DNA from: Chloroflexota bacterium
Lineage (GTDB): Bacteria; Chloroflexota; Dehalococcoidia; Lucifugimonadales; CATQGZ01
Assembly: GCA_027624995.1 (NCBI GenBank)
Contig: JAQBTI010000041.1
Coordinates: 1 to 12,380, forward strand
Direction: 5' to 3'
Length of the DNA stretch: 12,380 nucleotides
The notes under the pieces are model-generated. The model was not told the origin of the DNA and did no database searches. It saw only the letters and a list, made by a program, of their open reading frames with translations. This document shows positions 1-6,056 of the stretch, one piece after another. Position numbers and translations under genes: made by a program. Within the stretch, counting starts at the first letter, position 1, and every line of letters begins with the position of its first letter.

Positions 1-50
1 CTACACCAGTTCTTTCGGAATATTTCACCCAAAGAGGCCCGCGTAGGGAT

Positions 51-893
51 TCAAGCCAGACCCAGTAGGGTCGCGGCGTTGCTTCCCGTGATGGCTTCGG
101 TCTCTGCGGTCGAGAGTGCAGATTCGCCGATCTGCTTGAGCAATCGGCCGGCCCGGAGGAGAGGGAAGTCACTTCCCAGCAGTATCTTCTCGGACCCGAT
201 CAGCCCTGCGACGGTCTCGAATACCCGAGGGCCGTATAGAAATGGGGACGCTGCCGTGTCGAAGTAGACATTCTTGAGGCCGTCGCGCACCTCGGGCATG
301 AGGGCGTAAAAGGGAAGGCCTCCTCCCCAATGGGCGCAGACGATTCTCGCCATTGGGAAGCTCTGCACGAAGCGCCACAATACCTCGGGCTTGGTCGCCC
401 CCTTGCCACTGTACAGGTGACCGACGGGCTCGGACGAGTGCGTCGTAACGATCAGGTCATGCTCCTCGACAGCCTCCATGATAGGCGCCATCGTCTGCCG
501 GTCGCCGAGGTCGAACGACTGCGTATCGGGGTGAAGCTCGCCCACACCACGAAGTCCCGACCTGGCGCAACGGTCCGCCTCGGACGCGGCCTCGTCCCCC
601 CAGTTCGGGTTGACCGAGGCGAACCCGACCAGCCGGCCCGCATGGCGCCGGACCGACTCGATAAGGTAGTCGTTGGACTCCAGGGCCAGGCCCGGGTCCG
701 TCCATCCGATGCCCATGACTACCGAGACGTCGACGCCGTCCCGGTCCATGGCTTCGATCAGGTCTTCGGCGGTCGCCATCTTGGCCTTGGGGTCGGCATA
801 CAGCTCGCCGAAAGTAGAGTCGGCCTCGACGAAGTGGTCCCTGCGCCGGCGTACCTCAGGCGGGAGTACGTGGGTGTGGAAGTCGATTATCAT
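51..893 (-). CDS. Amidohydrolase-2 family metal-dependent hydrolase
   Basis: A 280-residue protein of the amidohydrolase-2 (ACMSD-like, TIM-barrel) family, which hydrolyses or decarboxylates small organic acids using a bound divalent metal; the substrate cannot be read from the sequence. The family metal and catalytic residues are all visible: the N-terminal HxH pair (His6, His8 in DFHTH), His152 in TTHSSE, His188 in CAHWGG, and Asp242 in LGSDFP close to the C-terminus. Length is normal for the family and there is no signal peptide, so it should be cytoplasmic. The ATG start places the conserved DFHTH motif at residues 4-8, as usual. The ribosome-binding site is weak, but the methyltransferase upstream on the same strand ends only 13 bases before, suggesting co-transcription and translational coupling. 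No terminator is visible in the 50 bases left in the window. Confidence 0.9.
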   Translation of the reverse strand: MIIDFHTHVLPPEVRRRRDHFVEADSTFGELYADPKAKMATAEDLIEAMDRDGVDVSVVMGIGWTDPGLALESNDYLIESVRRHAGRLVGFASVNPNWGDEAASEADRCARSGLRGVGELHPDTQSFDLGDRQTMAPIMEAVEEHDLIVTTHSSEPVGHLYSGKGATKPEVLWRFVQSFPMARIVCAHWGGGLPFYALMPEVRDGLKNVYFDTAASPFLYGPRVFETVAGLIGSEKILLGSDFPLLRAGRLLKQIGESALSTAETEAITGSNAATLLGLA

Positions 894-906
894 GGTTCGT
901 TCGTGT

Positions 907-1533
907 TCATCTCGGCTTCCGGGCCACCACCCACAGGAAACTCTCTGAATCGGGGCTTTCGACCTCGGCGCTCTCCGCCATGAGCCCTGCTCCTTCGATC
1001 AGACCTACGTTCTTTTCGACGCCATTACCGCTCCAGTACATCGGAGCGCCGAGCCAGTCGTCTTCCCAGCCTGTGTCCAGAGAACGCGACATCATGGTCG
1101 CGACCATAACGCCTCCCGGTCTGAGCCACGCAGCGATCGAGTCCACAAGCGCGCCCTGCTCGTCGCGAGGAACGTGGATTATGGAGAAGAATGCAGAGAC
1201 GGCATCGAAGCTCTCGGGCCCGAACTGGAGCCGGGTCATATCGGCGCAGATTACTCGGGCGGTCGGCAAGTTAGATCGGGCCCTCATGGCCTGAAGGCTA
1301 GAAATCTCGACCGCTGTGGTGTGGAAATGACGGGCCAGTCTCCGGGTCGTGGGTATTCCGTTCCCACAGCCGAGATCGAGCAGGCCGGAGCCTGCGGGCG
1401 AGCCCCCTATCAGCACCCGCTCGTACTTGGTCCGGACCGCGTCCCGCGACTCGCCAGCCCAACTGCTGTAACGATCGCCGATGAGGTCGTACCCTCGCGC
1501 AACGGTGAGTCTTGGGTCGGCATCGAAGTTCAT
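907..1533 (-). CDS. Class I SAM-dependent methyltransferase
   Basis: A 208-residue Rossmann-fold methyltransferase transferring a methyl group from S-adenosylmethionine to an unknown acceptor. Motif I is LLDLGCGNGIPT at residues 51-62; an acidic residue for the adenosine side lies in the AVEIS strand (about 74-78), with Asp98 in ICADMT and a motif-IV-like stretch FDAVSAFFSIIHVPR at about 109-123. The C-terminal half matches the generic type 11/25 methyltransferase fold and is followed by a short beta-rich tail. The frame stays open further upstream, to 1692, but the ATG at 1533 is chosen: GAAGG lies 7 bases before it (1541-1545), a TGCTATAAT promoter element lies just upstream, and the longer version would overlap the divergent ABC gene with a non-conserved leader. 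It is the first gene of a two-gene unit with the amidohydrolase. Confidence 0.85.
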   Translation of the reverse strand: MNFDADPRLTVARGYDLIGDRYSSWAGESRDAVRTKYERVLIGGSPAGSGLLDLGCGNGIPTTRRLARHFHTTAVEISSLQAMRARSNLPTARVICADMTRLQFGPESFDAVSAFFSIIHVPRDEQGALVDSIAAWLRPGGVMVATMMSRSLDTGWEDDWLGAPMYWSGNGVEKNVGLIEGAGLMAESAEVESPDSESFLWVVARKPR

Positions 1534-1551
1534 ACACGTACCTTCAGGGTG

Positions 1552-1577
1552 GCACCGATTATAGCAGTGGTCGGTGC
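1552..1577. promoter_or_regulatory. Perfect 7-bp inverted repeat around the minus-strand -10 box
   Basis: GCACCGA (1552-1558) is the exact reverse complement of TCGGTGC (1571-1577), with 12 bases between. The spacer carries nearly all of the minus-strand TATAAT, so a dimeric regulator bound here would block or remodel that promoter. No regulator gene is in the window, so the binding protein is unknown. The same bases could instead form a stem in an RNA read from either direction. Confidence 0.4.
1558..1566 (-). promoter_or_regulatory. Extended -10 promoter for the methyltransferase-amidohydrolase unit
   Basis: Read on the minus strand the sequence is TGCTATAAT, a perfect TATAAT with the TGn extension that lets sigma-70-type promoters work without a good -35 box. 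No convincing -35 is present at 16-18 bases. Transcription would start near 1551, giving a leader of about 18 bases that contains the GAAGG ribosome-binding site. Assigned from consensus only. Confidence 0.5.
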
Positions 1578-1582
1578 GCGCG

Positions 1583-1611
1583 TTGTTGGGGCCCCGTAAT
1601 CGTGCTACATT
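1583..1611 (+). promoter_or_regulatory. Candidate promoter for the ABC exporter cluster
   Basis: TTGTTG (1583-1588) and TACATT (1606-1611) are spaced 17 bases apart, the optimal distance for a sigma-70-type promoter, with about 3/6 and 4/6 matches to consensus. The predicted start is about 1618, leaving a leader of about 49 bases before the ATG at 1667. The boxes are weak, so spacing and position are the main support. Confidence 0.3.
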
Positions 1612-1617
1612 CTGAGC

Positions 1618-1628
1618 GGTCTGAGACC
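1618..1628. promoter_or_regulatory. Perfect 11-bp palindrome at the predicted start of the ABC transcript
   Basis: GGTCT-G-AGACC is a perfect 5-1-5 inverted repeat that begins at the predicted +1 of the candidate plus-strand promoter, a classical place for a repressor operator. It is short enough to occur by chance. Confidence 0.3.
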
Positions 1629-1666
1629 CACGCCGAAATACTGGGCCGGAGGATCGACGGTACGAG

Positions 1667-2422
1667 ATGCCAGGCAATGGGACAAACAGCACCGGACCGG
1701 CCGTTAAGGTAGAGGGGCTGGTATTCAGCTACGGCTCGATCAAGGTCCTGGACGAAATCTCGCTGGAGATTCCAGTGGGAGAGGTGTTCGGCATCCTCGG
1801 CGCCAACGGAGCGGGAAAGACTACGCTCATCAGGCTGCTGGTTGGGCTCATGAAGCCGGCGTCCGGCGGAGTCCAGGTCCTCGGAGAACCACCCTCGAGT
1901 CGCCGGTCGGACAGGGTCGGTTACATGCCCCAGCTCAACGCCCTGTATCTTGAGCTGTCCGTGCTGGAGAACCTCTCATTTTTCGCCCGGATGTACGGAA
2001 TGTCCGACAAGGCCTCCAGGCGCGAGTCCGTAGAGTCTGTCCTGAGGCTCGTCGGCCTCTGGGACAGGCGTGACGACCCCGTTCTTCGACTGAGCGGGGG
2101 GATGAGGCAGCGTGTGAGCCTGGCCATATCGCTTGTCCACTCGCCGCCGCTGTTGCTGCTGGATGAGCCAACCGTGGGCCTCGACCCTGAGCTCAGGGCC
2201 AGCTTCTGGGACCACTTCCGCGACATGGCCGAGGCGGGCACTACTCTGATCATCTCCAGTCACACGATGGACGACGCCGCACACTGCGACAGACTGGCCT
2301 TCCTGCGGGAAGGGAGGTTTGTCGGTGACGGGAGCCCCGACGAGCTTCGCGCCGCCACGGGCAGGGATGACGCGACCCTGGAAGAAGCCTTCCTTCACTT
2401 CGTCCGAGGAGGCCAGAGCTAG
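1667..2422 (+). CDS. ABC exporter ATP-binding subunit (DrrA/CcmA-like)
   Basis: A 251-residue ATPase that powers transport through the ABC-2 permease encoded immediately downstream, on the cytoplasmic face of the membrane. All nucleotide-binding motifs are intact: Walker A GANGAGKTT (45-53), Q-loop Gln89 in YMPQL, signature LSGGMRQR (142-149), Walker B LLLLDEP (162-168) and switch His199 in SSHT. The domain order and the D-loop GLDPELR are typical of DrrA-type two-gene exporters for drugs, lipids or polysaccharides; the cargo is not deducible. A GGAGG lies rather far upstream (1648-1652, 14 bases from ATG), so initiation may be modest. The stop TAG shares its last base with the GTG start of the permease (TAGTG), implying coupled translation and a 1:1 complex. 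Confidence 0.92.
   Translation: MPGNGTNSTGPAVKVEGLVFSYGSIKVLDEISLEIPVGEVFGILGANGAGKTTLIRLLVGLMKPASGGVQVLGEPPSSRRSDRVGYMPQLNALYLELSVLENLSFFARMYGMSDKASRRESVESVLRLVGLWDRRDDPVLRLSGGMRQRVSLAISLVHSPPLLLLDEPTVGLDPELRASFWDHFRDMAEAGTTLIISSHTMDDAAHCDRLAFLREGRFVGDGSPDELRAATGRDDATLEEAFLHFVRGGQS
2406..2412 (+). promoter_or_regulatory. Ribosome-binding site fixing the GTG start of the permease
   Basis: GAGGAGG lies inside the end of the ATPase gene, 9 bases before the GTG at 2422. It makes this GTG, rather than any later ATG, the clear start of the permease. Confidence 0.75.
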
Positions 2423-3153
2423 TGTCCGTCGACAGGACCTTGGCCATCGCGGAACGCATCGTGCGGCAGATCGTCAGGGATCGCCGGTCGCTGGCGTTAA
2501 TCATCGTCGCCCCGGTTATCGTCATGTCGCTGGTTGGCTTCAGCTTCGCGGACCAACAGCAGGTGCTGGACAGGATCGCCCCCGGCCTGATAGCGGTCTT
2601 CGTGCTCTTCTTTACCTTCATACTCACGGGGGTGAGCTTTCTCCGGGAGCGGGCTCAGGGCACCCTGGAACGATTGCTTACCACGCCGGTCGGCCGGGTG
2701 GACATTCTGGTCGGCTACACGGCAGGCTTCCTCATCTTCGCGATGGTCCAGTCTGTGGTGGTACTCCTGTTCACCGTATGGGCCCTTGGGATCGATTACC
2801 AGGGAACCATCTGGCAGATCTGGGTTGTGCTCATGCTGCTGATCGTGGTCGGCGTGAGTCTCGGTATCTTCATCTCCACTTTTGCCAGAAACGAGTTCCA
2901 GGTGGTCCAGTTCATCCCGATCCTGATGGCGCCCCAGATATTCCTATCGGGAGCGGTCGCGGACGTGGATAAGATGCCGGCCCCCCTTGAGGCCATCGCT
3001 TACGTGCTGCCGCTAACCTACGCCGTCGATGGACTCAAGGACATCATGCTTCGCGGTGACGGTCTCAGCGACCTGGGCTTCGAGCTTGGCATCATGGCGG
3101 CCTTTGGTTTGGCCCTACTCGCGGCGGCGGCCGTCACGGTGCGGCGGCCTTAG
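2422..3153 (+). CDS. ABC-2 type transporter permease (DrrB-like)
   Basis: A 243-residue integral membrane protein, the channel partner of the preceding ATPase. About six hydrophobic segments are visible, near residues 24-42, 53-74, 96-121, 130-151, 160-180 and 220-240, as in ABC-2 permeases. The family hallmark RERAQGTLERLLTTPVGRVD (about 75-94) lies in the cytoplasmic loop after the second segment, and LPLTYAVDGLKDIMLRG (196-212) precedes the last segment, as in DrrB and related exporters. The start is GTG with a strong GAGGAGG at 9 bases and overlaps the stop of the ATPase by one base. The next gene, a hydrolase, begins 30 bases later. The transported substrate is unknown. Confidence 0.9.
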   Translation: MSVDRTLAIAERIVRQIVRDRRSLALIIVAPVIVMSLVGFSFADQQQVLDRIAPGLIAVFVLFFTFILTGVSFLRERAQGTLERLLTTPVGRVDILVGYTAGFLIFAMVQSVVVLLFTVWALGIDYQGTIWQIWVVLMLLIVVGVSLGIFISTFARNEFQVVQFIPILMAPQIFLSGAVADVDKMPAPLEAIAYVLPLTYAVDGLKDIMLRGDGLSDLGFELGIMAAFGLALLAAAAVTVRRP

Positions 3154-3183
3154 CGCCTAGAGCGATGGGAGCGCTCAAATCCC

Positions 3184-4056
3184 ATGGCGTCGATTATCGT
3201 CAAGGTGGCCAGGAGCGCGGCACTGTTGGGAGCCGTTCTGGTGGTCCTCGGTGCGGCGGCGCGGCAGACTAGCTTGTTGGATGGGATGCTTATATTCTTC
3301 CCCAAGCGCGAGCTCGCGGGCGACCCCGGCGACCTGGGGCTGGCGTACGAAGACGTCTTCTTCGAGGCCGCCGACGGCGTCCGGCTCCACGGCTGGTTTG
3401 TACCCGGCCGTGGCGACAACGTCCTGCTCTGGTTTCATGGGAACGCCGGCAACATCGGCCATCGTCTCGACAACATTCTCATGCTGCACCGGCTCCTCGG
3501 GACCGGAGTGTTTATATTCGACTATCGCGGCTATCGCAGGAGCGACGGGAGTCCCTCGGAGAAGGGGATGTACAAGGATGCCGAGGCCGCCATAGCCTAC
3601 CTTCGCTCGACGCCCGGCTTCGACTCCGAAACACAGCTCATCATCTTCGGCAGATCGCTGGGGTCCGCAGTGGCCGTAGAGATGGCGACCCGTCACGACG
3701 CACGTGGAGTGATTTTGGAGTCGCCCTTCACGTCGATACGGGCCATGGCCAAGCTGAGCAATCCGCTACTGTCGTCGGTCCTCCCATTCGGCGCCGTCGT
3801 CAGGAGCCGGTTCGACTCGTTATCGAAGATCGGCGAGGTGCGGTCGCCGGTCATGGTGCTGCACGGAGACCGAGACGAGCTCATCCCCATAGAGGTCGGC
3901 CGCGAGCTCTACGACGCCGCGGGCGAGCCAAAGCGCTTCTACACCATCAAGGGCGCGGCCCACAACGATACCTATGTCGTCGGAGGCGAGGCCTACTTCA
4001 ACGCGCTGGCTGGGTTCATAGACGATCCGCGTGGAAACCACGTGACTGGCAAATGA
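3184..4056 (+). CDS. Membrane-anchored alpha/beta hydrolase (ABHD13/BEM46-like)
   Basis: A 290-residue serine hydrolase of the alpha/beta fold with an N-terminal hydrophobic segment (about residues 8-26), likely an uncleaved anchor. The triad is visible: nucleophile Ser158 in GRSLG (156-160), acid Asp231 in HGDRDELIP, and His260 in GAAHND. The oxyanion-hole strand LLWFHGNAGN (81-90) followed by FDYRGYRRSDG is typical of the BEM46/ABHD13 subgroup, which acts on esters or thioesters; the substrate is unknown. ATG at 3184 is used; GGGAG at 3167-3171 lies 12 bases upstream, a little far. It follows the permease by 30 bases, and its stop overlaps the start of the decayed monooxygenase as ATGA, so it probably sits in one operon with both. 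Confidence 0.88.
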   Translation: MASIIVKVARSAALLGAVLVVLGAAARQTSLLDGMLIFFPKRELAGDPGDLGLAYEDVFFEAADGVRLHGWFVPGRGDNVLLWFHGNAGNIGHRLDNILMLHRLLGTGVFIFDYRGYRRSDGSPSEKGMYKDAEAAIAYLRSTPGFDSETQLIIFGRSLGSAVAVEMATRHDARGVILESPFTSIRAMAKLSNPLLSSVLPFGAVVRSRFDSLSKIGEVRSPVMVLHGDRDELIPIEVGRELYDAAGEPKRFYTIKGAAHNDTYVVGGEAYFNALAGFIDDPRGNHVTGK

Positions 4057-4632
4057 AATTCGGGTTCGAGGCGCCCATAGGCGGGCCGGACGCGACCCCG
4101 GAGAGGTTGACCAGACTGGTCCGCCACGGCGAGGAGATGGGGTTCGAAATCATCGGCGCCGGCGATCACATCGTCACATTCTCGGACATATATTTCGAGC
4201 CGAAACCGGTCAAGAGGCCCATCCGCCCACCGGGGTAGGCGGCGAGAGCGGGCTTGCCCGGCGTCGAGCGGTGCGCTTGGGTGACGCGTGGTACCGATCG
4301 GCAGCAATCCGAGGCATCCTTTGGGAACATTCGATCCGTTCTCTGAACGCCTGGCCCTATTGCATCGCTACGCTCAAGAGGCCGGTCGCAAACCATCGTC
4401 TCTGGATGTCGCTTTCAGCGTCGGCTGGTACGACGACCCGCAGGAATCTTTTCTTCCGGACGGCGACCGGCGTATCCTAACGGGGGAGCCATCCCAGATC
4501 CCCGAGGACATCTCCCTCCTGGAAGATATGGGCGTAGGTTACCTGATGCTCGAATTCGAAGCATCGGATCTGGACGGCAGGTTGGAGCTAATAGAGCGCT
4601 TCGCCAGCGAACTCATGCCGATTGTCCAATGA
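4053..4632 (+). pseudogene. Decayed luciferase-like (F420/flavin-type) monooxygenase
   Basis: Three consecutive pieces in three reading frames match one luciferase-like oxidoreductase. Piece one (4053-4232) has the N-terminus, GFEIIGAGDHIV at residues 31-41, then runs directly into FSDIYFEPKPVKRP, which in intact relatives lies more than 100 residues later. It then reaches a stop at 4236-4238. Piece two (4235-4294) reads VGGESGLARRRAVRLGDAWY in the next frame. Piece three (4294-4632) reads PIGSNPRHPLGTFDPF onward to the C-terminus in the third frame. From recalled family members of about 290-300 residues, a central block of about 110-120 residues is missing, a 4-base deletion (the ATCT of an expected Ile-Trp) lies at about 4232, and one C is missing at about 4294. 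The start still overlaps the hydrolase stop as ATGA, as in a former operon. It is almost certainly non-functional as an oxidoreductase. Confidence 0.8.
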
Positions 4633-4644
4633 ACGCAACCAGAC

Positions 4645-4651
4645 GAAGGAG
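4645..4651 (+). promoter_or_regulatory. Ribosome-binding site fixing the TTG start of the MDR gene
   Basis: GAAGGAG stands 7 bases before TTG at 4659. No ATG or GTG lies near, and the protein begins with the family-typical KAVYLEQHG, so TTG is the real start. Confidence 0.75.
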
Positions 4652-4658
4652 CTAGCAT

Positions 4659-5699
4659 TTGAAAGCAGTCTACCTGGAGCAGCACGGCGGCCCGGATGTC
4701 TTGAAGTACGGCGACCTTCCGGAGCCGGAGACCGGTCCGAATGACATCAAGGTCCGGGTCAGGGCGTGCGCATTGAACCGCCTGGACATCTTCACTCGCA
4801 TGGGCGTTAGAGGGACACGGATGGAGTTTTCGGGACCTCATATCCTGGGTGGGGATACGGCCGGGGACGTGGTAGAGACGGGGAGTGAGGTCACTCGCGT
4901 GAAGGTCGGCGACCGTGTGGTAGTTAACCCCAAGGCCGCCTGCCGACAGTGCGACTATTGTCTCGGGGGTGACGACGAGCTATGCGTTCGGCCTGGGATG
5001 CTGGGCTCGACCCGTAGCGGTGGCTACGCCGAGTTCGTATCTGTGCCGGGGACGACAGCTGTTGTTCTGCCGGACGGGCTGAGCTACGAGGAAGCGGCCG
5101 CAATTCCAACGGTATTCCTGCCTTCGTGGACGATACTGGTGAGGAGGGCCCAGCTTCGGCCCTGGGAGACGGTCTTGGTCGTTTCGGCTTCCAGTGGAGT
5201 TGGCTCGGCTGCCGTCCAAGTGGCCAAGAACGTGATAGGCGCGAGGGTGATCGCGACAACGAGCTCGGAAGAGAAGGCGCAGATGACTAGAGACCTCGGT
5301 GCGGACGAGGTAATCGACTATACCCAGGAGGATGTTGCCTCACGAATCAAGGAGCTGACCAGCCGACGAGGAGTCGACGTTGTCCTTGACCATGTCGGCA
5401 CAGACGCCTGGGCCTATGCGATGCCCTCGTTAGCCCAGGGCGGACGGTACGGCATTTGCGGGGTCACGTCCGGCTACAAGTCCGAGCTACAGATGGGGCT
5501 ACTCTTTCTCAAGAACCAGACCGTCTTCGGCTCGTTCATGGGCAGGATGGCGGATCTCCCGCGGATTGTGGAGATGGCGGGCAGAGGAGTAATCAAAGGG
5601 GTTGTGCACCAGACCTTCCCGCTGGAAGAGGCGGCCAAGGCACACGAGACCATGGAGGGACGCGGCTTCTTCGGCAAGCTCGTGCTGAAAGTACCGTAG
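4659..5699 (+). CDS. Zinc-type medium-chain dehydrogenase/quinone oxidoreductase
   Basis: A 346-residue member of the medium-chain dehydrogenase/reductase superfamily, a cytoplasmic NAD(P)H-dependent oxidoreductase. The N-terminal GroES-like catalytic domain spans about residues 1-140; the Rossmann domain follows with SASSGVGSAAVQVAK at 176-190 as the dinucleotide loop. The structural-zinc lobe is complete: Cys95, Cys98, Cys101 and Cys109 (C-x2-C-x2-C-x7-C). Catalytic-zinc ligands are incomplete: Cys37 and Asp43 are present, but the GHE motif is replaced by GGD at 64-66. It therefore resembles the quinone-oxidoreductase/enoyl-reductase-like branch more than classical alcohol dehydrogenases. 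The physiological substrate is unknown. The start is TTG. It lies 26 bases after the decayed monooxygenase, in line with the upstream cluster, and converges on the next gene. Confidence 0.9.
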   Translation: MKAVYLEQHGGPDVLKYGDLPEPETGPNDIKVRVRACALNRLDIFTRMGVRGTRMEFSGPHILGGDTAGDVVETGSEVTRVKVGDRVVVNPKAACRQCDYCLGGDDELCVRPGMLGSTRSGGYAEFVSVPGTTAVVLPDGLSYEEAAAIPTVFLPSWTILVRRAQLRPWETVLVVSASSGVGSAAVQVAKNVIGARVIATTSSEEKAQMTRDLGADEVIDYTQEDVASRIKELTSRRGVDVVLDHVGTDAWAYAMPSLAQGGRYGICGVTSGYKSELQMGLLFLKNQTVFGSFMGRMADLPRIVEMAGRGVIKGVVHQTFPLEEAAKAHETMEGRGFFGKLVLKVP

Positions 5700-5703
5700 C
5701 GTC

Positions 5704-5721
5704 GGAGGCAGGGGCGTCTCC
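5704..5721 (+). terminator. Weak hairpin after the MDR gene
   Basis: GGAGGC (5704-5709) can pair with GTCTCC (5716-5721), including one G-T pair, around a 6-base loop and only 4 bases after the stop codon. No T-run follows, so this is at best a weak or factor-assisted terminator. Confidence 0.2.
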
Positions 5722-5753
5722 CACTGTTTCAAGGGTCCACATCAAGGAGCAGG

Positions 5754-5840
5754 ATGTCGAGACTGACGCCTCTTAGGCCCGAAGACGTAGTCCGTAGGTG
5801 CAGACCCGTGCAGGTGTCTCAGAAGTCCAAAGCGCCTTGA
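5754..5840 (+). pseudogene. Possible truncated HicA-type toxin remnant (28 codons)
   Basis: An ATG at 5754 stands 4 bases after AAGGAG (5744-5749) and opens a 28-codon frame that ends at TGA 5838-5840. The first 15 residues, MSRLTPLRPEDVVRR, resemble the N-terminus I recall for HicA/YcfA-family mRNA interferases, which begin with a similar SRLxPLxPxEVI segment. The following VQVSQKSKAP could be a damaged form of the region leading to the family's catalytic GSH histidine, which is absent here. An intact HicA has about 60-80 residues and a HicB partner; neither is present. The match is short and from memory, so it may be chance, or a genuine small ORF of unknown role. Confidence 0.22.
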
Positions 5841-5931
5841 GGGGACAGCGATAATCGGCACTCCTGAGGGGCTGAGCGCTCTTTCCTTAACGCTGGCAGG
5901 TCTGTACGCCGAAAAACGCCCTCAACCCTTC

Positions 5932-5978
5932 GGCAGGCTCAGGGCAGGCTCTAACCCTCTCCCAGAAGAAGAGGGGAG
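5932..5978. repeat. Tandem GGCAGGCTC repeat followed by a CCCTCT/AGAGGG hairpin
   Basis: GGCAGGCTC occurs twice, at 5932-5940 and 5943-5951, with an 11-base period. It is followed by CCCTCT (5955-5960) pairing with AGAGGG (5970-5975) around a 9-base loop; CTCCC (5959-5963) with GGGAG (5974-5978) is an alternative stem. The CCTTCGGCAGGCTCAGG context resembles short dispersed intergenic repeats I recall from many bacterial, including Chloroflexota, genomes. No second copy is present in this window. Confidence 0.45.
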
Positions 5979-6015
5979 TTATGAGACCCCCTGATGGGTG
6001 CCGCCTTGTGCGAGT

Positions 6016-6035
6016 GGCCTAAACTTGCGAAGGCC
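6016..6035. terminator. Weak symmetrical hairpin after the D-2-hydroxyacid dehydrogenase
   Basis: GGCCT (6016-6020) pairs with AGGCC (6031-6035) around a 10-base loop, 21 bases beyond the minus-strand stop. There is no T-tract on either side, so terminator function is uncertain. Confidence 0.2.
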
Positions 6036-6056
6036 GCGTACTTCTAGAGCCTAGCC

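Larger units (their letters stand above)
5700..6056. other. Convergent intergenic region without an intact gene
   Basis: This 357-base stretch lies between the 3' ends of the MDR gene and the D-2-hydroxyacid dehydrogenase, so both transcripts should end here. It contains a 28-codon open frame with a good ribosome-binding site, a short tandem and hairpin repeat, and two weak hairpins without T-tracts. I see no tRNA, no intact protein gene and no insertion-sequence end. Confidence 0.6.

Noticed and set aside
1..50. Possible end of another minus-strand gene (TAG at positions 3-1)
   Set aside because: An in-frame TGA lies seven codons earlier, and no start or conserved peptide is visible.
330..983. 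217-codon plus-strand open frame opposite the amidohydrolase
   Set aside because: Antisense shadow; the minus-strand amidohydrolase has all catalytic residues.
1534..1692. N-terminal extension of the methyltransferase frame up to 1692
   Set aside because: It would overlap the start of the ABC ATPase, cover both promoters and the two dyads, and adds non-conserved residues; the ATG at 1533 has its own GAAGG and -10 element.
3160..3176. GAGCG-N7-CGCTC hairpin with the hydrolase ribosome-binding site in its loop
   Set aside because: Only 5 bp and no T-tract; it could tune translation but is too weak to call a terminator or riboregulator.
5841..5993. Open frame continuing in phase after the TGA of the 28-codon frame
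   Set aside because: It has no start codon and its translation is mostly the repeat (PFGRLRAG); no protein family resemblance seen.
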